From contig JAXGGA010002327.1 in NCBI GenBank assembly GCA_038373865.1, positions 1-64,000 of the forward strand: a DNA stretch of 64,000 nucleotides, read 5' to 3'. The stretch's first letter is position 1. Every line of letters begins with the position of its first letter. This DNA comes from Uloborus plumipes (Eukaryota > Arthropoda > Arachnida > Araneae > Uloboridae). Shown here piece by piece: positions 54,421-64,000 of this stretch. The notes beneath the pieces were generated by a model. The model did no database searches. It was not told the origin of the DNA and saw only the letters and a list, made by a program, of their open reading frames with translations. Made by a program: the position numbers and the translations under genes.

Positions 54421-55959
54421 TTTATCTATAAAATTTTAGCATGATATAGTGAAATAACTTGTCGTCCAAATTAGTTTCAAAAAATGTGCCAGCTTTGTTA
54501 TACGTATGGAATTGTGAGTATCGAAATGTATGCAAACGAAATGTTTACCTTTATTCGGTGGATTAAAAAGCACACATTAGCAACATTAAAAATAATAGAA
54601 TAACAAGAAAGTTTGTTGATACGTTTTTCGGGTATATAAGGAACCCTTTTGTCAATATAAAAAAATTGACGTGTGGATGAAAGGACATTCAGCAGAAGAT
54701 TGTGAGTCAAAATACTTAAAATTGTGCACTGTAAGAAAATTCCGAAAAATTGCTGGTCCTATCTGGGTAACGTTCCGAGATTTCACGAGTTTCCCCCATT
54801 TTCCTGTGAAAATAAAGTTTCTTTGTATTTTTTTGTGAATTGATACTAGTTGCGTGTATACGGACTCCTCACTGTTGCGAAAAATATTTTTGGTTACCAG
54901 TTTGAAGAGATATCCTGCGTTTTTGTTAAGTGTTTGCCTCCAGCGTGATCACATCCTGACCAAATTGGCTTTGCCCCAATAAGAGCATAAGAAGTCTCTG
55001 GATATTACAGAACTGCAAGCAAATAAGCTGTTTGCTTGCAATTACTACTTTATATTTGACTAAGTTGCTCTAGAAGCTTTTCTAGTAACGTAGCAAGGTG
55101 CCAAACTGTTACCATTAAACAAGTTTTTTTTTTTGGAAAGTTTCTGTTATTGCAGTAGTGTCACTGACTTTTATTGGGAAAGTTTTTGAAATCTTCAGAA
55201 AAGTTACTGACAATTAGCGGGAGACTTTGCCAACTTTTTCTTGACATGTTACTAGAAGAAGTTAGGCTCTTTATGGGCCCATTATTTTCCAGGAACGTTT
55301 CTCTTTTTTTTAACAATGTCCTTTTAATTATGTTCTCTTTCAGACTCTTAATAAATTCATGATTAAAAAATGCTGTTATAAGGATCTCCCTAAATAATGG
55401 ATTTAAGCTACAGCTAAAACATAAACTTGTTTCAACGTAAAATTTAAATTTTACGTTCTAAACTTTCACAAATTAGAAATTATTCCAAGATGCAGGACGT
55501 CACCTCGATAGAATAGTCTCAAATTAGTTTCAAACGTTAGATCAAAAACTTAAAATGTTGTCTTTAATCAAGTCTTTCTCAAAGATAACACCTCGGTCCT
55601 GAAAAGCGACAAAGAAAACATTCAAACATTTGGCGAAAATTTTCCTTTCAAAGGATCATAGTTTGTTCGCCATTTTATAGAGATTCAGAGCTGACTTAGT
55701 TGAATGGGAGGGAATGTGTGCAAAAGGATAGTTCTTTAATGAGCGAATCGATACGAATTAATCATTCTGAGACAGTTGTGTAAAGTTCATGACCTCTGCA
55801 CGATAAAAGACGAAGCTGTCTTTAGCTAATACAGATTTTTCTAACAAAGCTTTAGCGTTCGATAACCTAATTAAAGACTTGGGTGCAAGACGTAGGCTTT
55901 AATAAAAACTTTAAAGACTGAAAAAAACGTTTAAAAAATTAATTTTTGAACATTCTATA
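54421..55959. other. AT-rich stretch
   Basis: A perfect 24-bp palindrome lies at 55434-55457 (half-site AACGTAAAATTT). No gene or repeat family was recognised. Confidence 0.45.
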
Positions 55960-56447
55960 CTCGAAGTCGAAAATCCGAACGTCAAATATACGAAGCGCCA
56001 AAAAACCGAAGGCACATTTCAAAGCTTTCTCAACGGAAAATTAGATACTTTTAACTAATTTTAAGCCAGTTTTTCTTTGCAGAAGCTAATCCAACTTTCT
56101 TCGGGTAAATATGGTATAGTTTTCAAGAGTTCATCCATTTTTCGTTTAAAAATTTTAATTACCAAATAATAATTAATCATATACTGGAAATATTTTTCAT
56201 TTTTCCTCTAGGTTCAATTAACAACGAAGCTTACTTTTGGTTAAAAAATGCATATATTTTAGAGGTGCAATTTTTAGCGTTATGTACTGTATTGTATGTC
56301 ATGTTCATACCTGGTGACTAACCACTTTACTTGATTAAATGATTTCTTCTTTACTTAAACAATATTTTCAATCTTATTTTCGAAAACCCAAACAATTCGA
56401 AAAGCAGAGCAAAGTATGGTCCCAATTATTTCGGATTTTCGAAACTC
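55960..56447. mobile_element. Possible pogo/Tigger-like MITE
   Basis: CTCGAAGTCGAAAATCCGAA at the left is answered by TTCGGATTTTCGAAACTC at the right; the inner 13 bp TCGAAAATCCGAA match exactly. TA lies on each side (55958-55959 and 56448-56449). Non-coding, diverged. Confidence 0.45.
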
Positions 56448-56449
56448 TA

Positions 56450-57021
56450 CAGAATATTATTATTACGTGATAGTTTGATTCCGTGAAACCATGTTCAATG
56501 CGTTAAACAAATGTAATGTTACCTACGAGTAATTAAATGTTATGCCAACTGACGGGGGGGAGGGAGTTTTGCTTCAAACAACAATATAACAATCCACGTG
56601 CAATTTAGACTTTAAGTAATAATCAAAATAGTACTTGGTTCTATCAAGGAGCTATATCGGTTCTTCTCCTAAATTACAGCCTTTTTTTTTCTCATTCAAT
56701 ATGAAACACCTTGTATTTATACTTTAATGTGTAACGAAGATTCTAGATTCTTTTTATACAGCTAAGAATGTCTCTAGAATAAAAGAAGATACAGAATATT
56801 CTTTAATAACGCTGCAGTTGTTCTAATTGTAGAACAACGCTGAGAAAACTTGCTTGGAGCAGATTGTATAAAATTTGAAAACAATTTAAATTTAGTTAAA
56901 AGAAAGAATGGAATTTTGATTTTTGAAAAGATGTAATCAGTAATATTTTCAAAAGGAGAATTTTCACCTCTGACAAACCATGTTGCCTGCACAAACCACT
57001 ATGTGTAGTAAAGAATGCAAA
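56450..57021. other. AT-rich spacer
   Basis: A G run near 56555. Nothing recognised. Confidence 0.45.
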
Positions 57022-57070
57022 CCATTCTTGACCACGCAAAATGGTTTATATTTTGCATGGCCAAGAATGG
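57022..57070. other. Short imperfect hairpin
   Basis: CCATTCTTGACCACGCAAAA pairs with the downstream complement ending CAAGAATGG with two mismatches over 21 bp and a ~7-nt loop. Too short to claim as a miRNA. Confidence 0.45.
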
Positions 57071-57690
57071 CTGTCGGAAAAAAGGTTAACATTACTGCCA
57101 CAGAATCCCAAGAAAAAGAAATGGAACAAAGCGAAACAAGGTTTGGAACTTCCCGGGAAACTTCCTAACTTTAATAGACCTATTATTTTCTCTCCTCGTC
57201 TTAATTTCCTCTGCACTTCTTTAACGTTATAAACGAACGGGAGGGTTTATTTCCGGCAGAGTTCCACTAAGATTCGAAGTAGTTTCGATTTCATGACCTT
57301 ATCCCGGAGAATATTCCTTCGCTTTTATGTCCGGGAAACTCACGGTTCGTTACTTAGTATAAGAACTAGTAAAACGTTTGATTTTCTTCCGTAATTCACA
57401 ATTCAAATGGTTTCGTATTAAGTCAAATGCAACAATTTACTGAAATTCAAAATCATGTCCCATTTTTGATACGCTTTTATTAGTTACACATGTGGGTTTG
57501 TTTTGTATATATGTATACAACTTTGAATAAAAAATAAAATTCACATTCCTTACAAATATAAAAGTAATATATTTTATACTATTACATAAATCAAATGCTA
57601 ACTATGTTACATGTTGATGAATTTATAAGAGCATGTAAACTTAGCTGATATTCAATGGTTGTGAAAATCTTTTAAGTTTGATTAACTCTA
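57071..57690. other. Spacer, nothing recognised
   Basis: Mildly balanced composition at 57180-57350 without a supportable open frame. Confidence 0.4.
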
Positions 57691-57836
57691 AGGGCCCTGC
57701 TCCACATTGACGTAAAGCAGAAAAATAAGGCAGAAACTTAAAATGGATTAAATAGTATTCCTATGGAAAGTGCCCGGATTTTCGGTTTCTGCCTTCGGTT
57801 TCGGTCGCGTTTTCTGCTGATGTGGAGCAGGGCCCT
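57691..57836. mobile_element. 146-bp TIR element (MITE)
   Basis: Ends AGGGCCCTGCTCCACAT and exact 17-bp complement. The interior also has partial inverted symmetry (GTAAAGCAGAAAA/TTTTCTGC). The TSD is unclear, so the superfamily is open. Confidence 0.7.
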
Positions 57837-57867
57837 AAAAGCGTACTTTTTAGTTTTTTTTAAACTA

Positions 57868-58042
57868 CTGTCGTCCCCGCTTAATCGGGTAACGGATAAA
57901 CGAATACCCCGCTTATACGAATAAAATAGATTAGAACCGATGCCATAGACATAATGTTAAAGATCCCCGCTTAATCGAATACCCCGTTCAATCGAATAAT
58001 ATTTCTTGGAACCAGCAGTACTCGTTTAAGCAAGGCCGACAG
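57868..58042. mobile_element. Pogo-like MITE, 175 bp
   Basis: Ends CTGTCGTCCCCGCTTAA and imperfect complement TTAAGCAAGGCCGACAG within TA duplications (57866-57867 and 58043-58044). Internal words CCCCGCTTAATCG and CGAATACCCCG repeat. Typical of pogo/Tigger short elements. Confidence 0.75.
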
Positions 58043-58360
58043 TATGTTTAGGATTGTTATTTCTTTTTTTTAAGCAATACTTTTCTAGTTTTGCGCATTT
58101 CTCTAAAAAAATGTTATTTTGCACTACAAAGTTTTCAAATTTTCAACTTTTTACAAAGGGTGCAGTTTGGCAATTCATAGAACGAGAAGATATGTATTTT
58201 CGCAAAACTACTAAATTTCACAAATTATATTCCTTTATTTTAAAGATATTAAGCGATAAATTCGTTACTTTGAAAAATTTTACAAAAGCAGCTTTTTTTT
58301 CTTACTTTTCCTTGATTTTAAGTCATGAATGAATCGATCAATTATTTGATACTATATTAA

Positions 58361-58878
58361 CCCATTTATGTCCAATAGCCTAAAAACGGGACGCTTGTTA
58401 GTTACTGCGTACAAAAACCTGTAATGAGTATATCATTTTACTAAAGCTGTTTTTCACAAATTAAATAGTCCTTCTTCTTGAGAAAACTAGTTAGAGTCAC
58501 TATTTGAACATCAGAGTTTTTTTATTGACAGCTATTTTCAGACAAATCTGTCAAGCAACAATCCAGCATGGGTAGCCACAGAAAGTAAGTGTTTTTTGCG
58601 AACTTATTTTTCATAACATTAAAATATTTTAAAATATTTTGCTTAAAATTGATCAGAGATGCCTTCTGTAATGTTAATTTGCAAAAGTAAAGTCAAGTAA
58701 GGTCGTATTTTGCTCACATATCTGCAGAATATCCAATAAACAGGACATCAAATAACTTAATAAATATGGCAACGGCGAACTATTTTAAGCTTAAAATGTA
58801 TGTAAACTATTCCAAGTAAGAGTTTTAAGCAGATAAAAATTGAAAAAAATTGTTAAAAAAAACTTGGGCATAAATGGG
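58361..58878. mobile_element. piggyBac-like MITE, 518 bp
   Basis: Ends CCCATTTATGTCCAA and complement TTGGGCATAAATGGG (14 of 15), bounded by TTAA at 58357-58360 and 58879-58882. CCC-starting ends within TTAA are diagnostic of piggyBac. No transposase. Confidence 0.9.
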
Positions 58879-58882
58879 TTAA

Positions 58883-59304
58883 ATATTTTTATCTAAAATC
58901 AGAGAAAATATAGTAAAGATGCTACTAAAGTATTGAAATTATTTTAAATGCGCTTTCACTAATTGTGGTAAATGAGTTTTGAGTAAATTTATGGAATAAA
59001 AAATCCCGTTTCAGAAATTTACTTTCAAACCATCATTCATCTAAAATAATGGACTTCGCATTATTTTATCCGCAGTTTATCTTTACGATCCTGAATTTTA
59101 TACTTTTTGCGAGAAATGGTAATGACGCTTCGCTTTAACGAATTTCATTCGACAAGACATAAAATATGAATACCTACGTAAAACTTTAAATAACTTGAAC
59201 TAAGATTCCCTGAATATGAGTAAAAAAGAAAAAAAAATAGCCATTTATGTTAAAAGTAACTCATTAAGTAAGAATGGAAAAAATGGACAATTTTTTCTCT
59301 ATTT
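58883..59304. other. AT-rich spacer
   Basis: Nothing recognised. Confidence 0.45.
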
Positions 59305-59319
59305 ACTCTGACATTAAAT

Positions 59320-59742
59320 GCCGACAGAGTGGTGTAGTGGTTAAGACGCTGACCTCTCACGCCCAAAGGCGCTGGATCAAACCCGACTCCAGTTGGTGGA
59401 TTTTCATGATGCAGAAAATCGACAGCGTCCATGTCGTATGGTTATGCGGCATGTGAAAGATCCCTCAAGAACTTGATTGGCTTGTAGCATCTGAGAGCAT
59501 AAATACATTCCTAGTTCATTTTCGCATCGAATAGAGCCCAGGTGCCTCCATCTAGCGGGGAAACTGGGCTTCAAAATTCTCGTGGTAATGGCATTCTACT
59601 GATGGTGGTGCCACATGAAAGAGTGGATGCCGGTCTTGGGGAATGCACGGGGTCTGCAAATGACAAGAAGCTAAACGCAGCCCCATTTGAAATGTTTTTC
59701 GAGCCACTTGGGGGGTGATGTCTTCAGCCCCATTTGAAACAA
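59320..59742 (+). mobile_element. tRNA-derived SINE, 423 bp, with perfect TSD
   Basis: The tRNA-like head has an excellent A box TGTAGTGGTTAAG (59332-59344) and a B box GGATCAAACCC (near 59371). A 15-bp direct duplication ACTCTGACATTAAAT flanks it at 59305-59319 and 59743-59757. The body is GC-balanced, with a CCCCATTTGAAA motif repeated near the 3' end instead of poly-A. It is a different family from the SINEs at 45688 and 47965; the intact promoter and TSD suggest a young copy. Confidence 0.9.
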
Positions 59743-60059
59743 ACTCTGACATTAAATAACCTAATCAGGAAGCCCAGAAATTTCTACACACAAAATTCTT
59801 ACTTTATCAGCTAAATTCTTATGGCTGCTTCTAAAATTGAAAGATTTTCGAGCTGCCATGTTGCACCTAATGGTCATGAAAATCGGTATCGGTTAAAACT
59901 GTTGAATGGTAATGACGCAAAAAGCTGGAGATAAGTTTTAACTATGCAAAACACATACTAATGTTTATTGTCAAACAAAAAAAGAAGCTTTCCAGTCAAA
60001 ATACTTGAAGTACTGTAAATCCTATTTGAAAAAGAGATGCATTTTATAGTCTGGTAGTA

Positions 60060-61475
60060 TATTATGCCCTGTGTAACGAGAGCTGGCGTCGCAAAGTAAA
60101 ATTAATTTCCCACTCTCCGCACTTTTTCTTTAATGATTGTCATAATTACGGCTCAAGGAACTTTTTCCCCAACTTACCTTTTGGAAAAAATGGTTGAATG
60201 CAAAAGGTTAAAATTGCATTGTGCGTAAACTATTCTTCTGTTGAAAAATCATTGTTTACAGAGCACAACTTTTTCTTAGAAATGTGTGCTTTATTTATGT
60301 ATGCCTAGATTTGTTAGAAAACGTTTAGAAATAACTGAGATATGAGAATATGAATAAAAGCGTAAGCCTAATTCGATAATCATAAAACAAATGAAACGCC
60401 TCAACAGAAGTGCATAAAAAAAAGAGTGGAGCTGTTTTCTTTGGTACGGTTTCAATGAAGACGACACAAAATTTTTAAACTTGATACGTCTATTTTAAAG
60501 TAACCGAGTATAATATGAATACAAAAAGAGTAAAATATCACAATAATGTGAATTTATTGTAAGTGAGAATGGTTAAATCGGCAAACATTTCAGGCTCGAT
60601 TTTACCCTGCGTAACGAGAGCTGGCGTTTCAAAGCCAAATTCATTTCCCACTCTCCTTACTTTCCCCTTGATGGTTGTCATAATAACCGCGCTGTGGACT
60701 TTTTTCAAATTTAGCTTTTGCAATGATGTTTAAATGCAAACGATAAAAATTTGCATTGTGCGTAAACTATTAGTATTCACCAGAAAAATCAACGCTTCTA
60801 AAACATAACTTTTTCTTAGAAATTTGTGCTTTATTTATGTGTGCCTAGATTTGTTAGAAAAAGTTTAGAAATAACTGAGATAAAAGGATATAAATAAAAG
60901 CGTAAACCTAATTCGATAAACATAAAATAAATAAAGCAGTTGCACAAAATAAATCACTCAATTGTTTCGCATAAAAAAGAGTGGAGCTTTTTTATTTCGT
61001 ACGGTTTCCATGGAGACGACGCAACACATACAACATTATACTCTGTACAACGAGAGCTGGCGTGCCTAAGAAAAATTAATTTCCCACTCTCCGCATTTTA
61101 ACCATAATAGTTGTCATAATTACGACGCGATGAACTTTTTTCCACTTAGCTTTTGCAACAATGGTTAAATGCAAATGTTTAAAATTGCTTTGTGCTGTAA
61201 ACTATTATTTTATTGAAAAATCAACGTTAGTAAAGCACAACTTTTTCTTATGAATTTATGTTTTATTTATGCATGCCTATATTTGTTAGGAAATGTTTAG
61301 AAATAACTGAGATATGAATATAAAAATAAAAGCGTAAAACTAATTCGATAAACATAAAACGTATGACGCAATAGTTTCGCATAAAAAAAGAGTGGAGCAG
61401 TTTTTCTTTCGTACGGTTTCCATGTAGACGACGCAAAATTTCTAAACTTATCACACCTATTTTAAAGTAACAGAG
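60060..61475 (+). repeat. Three-unit tandem array, ~436-538-bp units
   Basis: CGAGAGCTGGCGT occurs at 60077, 60615 and 61051, each followed by AATTTCCCACTCTCC, TTGTCATAAT and TTTATTTATG(T/C)(A/G)TGCCT in the same order. Unit 1 carries a ~100-bp tail that unit 2 lacks. Conserved phrases are separated by diverged A/T-rich DNA. Non-coding. Confidence 0.85.
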
Positions 61476-61616
61476 GAAATAATTTACACCAAATAAAAGA
61501 TAACATTCTGGATTTTTTAATCTGGCAACCGTATTTCAATATGGATGCTTTACGTAGAGTAATTACTGTTTGCAGATATTCAAGAAAAACATGGTATGTA
61601 AGTATTGCGTTTACAC

Positions 61617-63407
61617 CAGGGGGTGGCCAACCTTTTTAGGGAGAGTGCCACTATCCGGAGAGAAATGGCTCAGCGTGCCACATTGTATTTCTGAAAATGT
61701 TTAAAAAGTTAAAAAAATAGATTTTATTTTGGCTGAATAATTCTCACTCAAATGAAACGTTTTTTCTCGTAAATCTAAGAAATTGAAGTCTAAATGATAA
61801 TAAAGATAAAACTTAAGAGTTATCGTTAATAAACACTTTTATAGGTTCTGCCAGTTGACTGATGCTTAAAAAAGAAACAAATAACATCAAACATTCTATT
61901 CTAAAAGTCAAACCGTCTGTATTAAATGTGGTTTATGAGTCTGTATCTTTTTTACCAAGTCTTTAATTTTAGGATTAGTTCTTGAGAATCCTAAGAAGTT
62001 TAAGTGTTTTAAGTGCTATCAATTAGTATTCAACGGTATTTATACTTTTCTGTATTCATAACAAAAAATATTTGTTTAGAAGTGTATTTTGAGCCAACTC
62101 TACAGCAGCATCAGACAGCTAAAGTGTGTAAATTTGAAAAAAAAAATTGTTGGTACAAATTTCCAAATTTCTGTACAACGTGGATGACTTTCTTACATTT
62201 GATTCCCAATGCAAAAGGTCAGTAATTCCAATTTGGATTTCAGAAGGTTAACAAGTAGTGTCTTGCAAAGAAATAGACAAAGAATTTGAAAAGATCAGCA
62301 TTTTTTTTTTGGGGGGGGGGGTGATCCTAAAAATCATCAAACCTAACACTGAATGAATACTTAAAATAGGTGTAAAATTTTCTCCGTATATCGTGGGAAA
62401 ATTATTAAATTTGGGTTGATACTTTCAGTATTAAATATTTATTCTTTTTTCTCCAAAGTAGAGAGAAAGAAACTGAAGTTTCATCATAAAAAAATGTAGA
62501 TGGCCTATACTGGTTTAGGAAACTTTTTTGTACATTCTTAAATTTAAATTACTTAACGCCTGATAGTACGAGATGATATTGCTAAATTCATTTGTTATTT
62601 TTCATTCCTAAGTAGCAAGTCCTCATTGCTTTGCTCTCATTGCTTTGCTTCCAGACATTTTAGAGAATACACCCTTTAAAATTCTAAAATCTTGTGATTT
62701 TTTTTCCTTTGAATAGCTATTGCAAAATTCAATGAAGGAGTAACTTGCCATGCTCTCTTCTTTCTCCTGGGAAAAGTTCACAAAATATTCAGAGCTCTAA
62801 TTCGTAGTTTGTTAATCCAGTGAATTTTACAGGGTCACCAACAGAGAAAAATTCTCATTCCTTGCCAAGGAGTTTGTGATAAATAATTCAATGATACTTT
62901 TGAAATTTCTTTCCCAAATTATTTTCAAGTAATGTAACAAAAACAATTAAAGGGTCTTCATTTGTGCAACCATACCGAGTTTTGTCCAATCTGGTTTCTT
63001 AATTTTAGTTGCAGAGTTACCTTTTTTTTTTTTAAATTTCATCCCCCGTTGATGAAACTATTGCAGATCAAGAATCCATTCTGCAGCATCGGAAGTTTCA
63101 TTCGTGTTAAGCACAAATATGCTTTACAAAGCATTGTCTGAGAGTCACAGCTTTCGTTGGATGTCCGAAGCTAACGCTAAGTACTTTGCAATATTGTAGT
63201 TAAGACATTTTGTAAGCCACCCTCCTGACACTTAATCGTCAGAATATCATTATATTTATCAGTTCAAGGGTTTTAGTTTTTATCAATCTTTTTGAGATCG
63301 ATATTTTCCCCTCAATGTTGGATTTTTTTCAAAAAGTCTTCGCGTGCCACTGTTACTGCTCTGCCGTGCCACATTGTGGCACGCGTGCCGCGGGTTGGCC
63401 ACCGCTG
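61617..63407. mobile_element. hAT element, 1.8 kb
   Basis: Ends CAGGGGGTGGCCAACC and complement GGTTGGCCACCGCTG, with a perfect 8-bp TSD GTTTACAC at 61609-61616 and 63408-63415. Subterminal words TGCCAC recur on both sides (left near 61650-61680, right near 63345-63385). No transposase was recognised; the interior is AT-rich with many indels. Confidence 0.9.
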
Positions 63408-63415
63408 GTTTACAC

Positions 63416-64000
63416 TATACTAAAAATGAATCTTACAAAATCTTATAAGTTGTTGTACTTAGATTTTCAGTATTTAAGTTAGGTCTATTTCTTTCATGGA
63501 ATTATAACTTTTGCTAGCTAAGCCTAGTTCGAATTATATGTATGGAAGAACGGGAAGAACCAACAATGCATCGGCAATCAAATATTCTTCTAATTCTTTT
63601 TTTTATCAGGGGTAATTGTGTTCCGGTATTTTACCGGATTTTCATGGTCGAAAATACCGGAAATAAAATATTTTTAATTATGCTTTTGTCTTCCCACCTT
63701 CGGTATTTTTTTTCGAATTTTCGTTGATTTTGCGATAATTACTAATAATATTCATCGAGCAAAAATGTTAAGATGCCATTCTATTGTTTTTGACCAGAAA
63801 CTATTTGAAACTATTCGAATGTATGAAATGTGTCTTGTTTGTTTATGAAAGACAATTTATTATCAAATATGCATAATTATAAAATTAGGTGTGCTTAAAT
63901 AATAGGAGCCTTGATTTTTTGAAAAAAAGCACCCCCCCCCCCCCCACACACACACACAATTATCTTCAAAACTTTCAGGTATTTTTTCATGAACTCACAA
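63416..64000. other. AT-rich end of window
   Basis: Contains a short CCGGTATTTTACCGG palindrome near 63622-63636 and a C run followed by (CA)n at 63930-63957. No gene recognised. Confidence 0.5.

Noticed and set aside
55434..55457. Perfect 24-bp palindrome
   Set aside because: A/T-rich and isolated; palindromes of this kind are expected by chance in AT-rich DNA, and no partner signal was found.
59332..59400. Possible tRNA gene (A and B boxes)
   Set aside because: The boxes belong to the head of a 423-bp SINE with TSD; the cloverleaf is not complete.
1..64000. CRISPR arrays, prokaryotic operons, phage or plasmid genes
   Set aside because: No regularly spaced identical short repeats with unique spacers and no bacterial gene structure. 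Tandem arrays here have ~140-bp or larger units without spacers.

Overview
The window looks like AT-rich nuclear DNA from an arthropod, probably an arachnid such as a spider. The evidence is intron-like spacing, one C2H2 zinc-finger exon, long homopolymers and a dense nest of eukaryotic transposons: hAT, Tc1/mariner, piggyBac, PIF/Harbinger-like, Helitron, Ty3/Gypsy LTR, an I-group LINE, tRNA-derived SINEs, and repeats resembling Penelope/retrozyme long terminal units. There is no bacterial-style gene layout, operon, CRISPR array or rRNA. The taxon is an inference from repeat style, not from a marker gene.

Layout. 0-5 kb: a Helitron 3' end, a small exon-like block at 1607-1696, a ~140-bp tandem repeat and a decayed LINE remnant. 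5.5-10.2 kb: a hAT MITE with an 8-bp target-site duplication (TSD) and a 1.5-kb fold-back Tc1/mariner-like element. 11-13.6 kb: a 2.13-kb palindrome (two 1065-bp arms, 2-bp centre) built from a repeat that carries a TATA-type promoter and a hammerhead-like core. 13.6-14.8 kb: a possible Helentron-like element with a 144-bp tandem array. 15.3-20.6 kb: a 5.3-kb hAT with perfect TSD, holding a Helitron that itself holds a deleted mariner. 20.85-24.07 kb: another hAT with perfect TSD, holding a Helitron that itself holds a hAT MITE. 24.27-26.54 kb: the best host-gene candidate, a phase 1-1 mini-exon and a five-finger C2H2 exon whose splice phases match. 30.48-43.33 kb: a Ty3/Gypsy element on the minus strand with both LTRs and a 4-bp TSD, its integrase split by a 6.9-kb LINE that was in turn split by a 1.44-kb fold-back element. 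43.3-64 kb: MITEs, SINEs, a mariner interrupted by a 1.65-kb element, a second inverted copy of the fold-back element, a canonical hammerhead ribozyme at 54302-54386, a piggyBac MITE, a three-unit tandem array and a last hAT at 61617-63407.

How it works together. Almost nothing here is a cooperating pathway; the window records successive transpositions, and TSDs allow the order to be read. The zinc-finger exons are the only plausible host coding sequence. Every transposon protein I could read is interrupted (frameshifts, stops, deletions or insertions), so none appears autonomous. The most interesting items are the hammerhead ribozyme with a matching extended stem I, the related degenerate hammerhead-like cores in two other repeat families, the large palindrome, and the two symmetric mini-exons.
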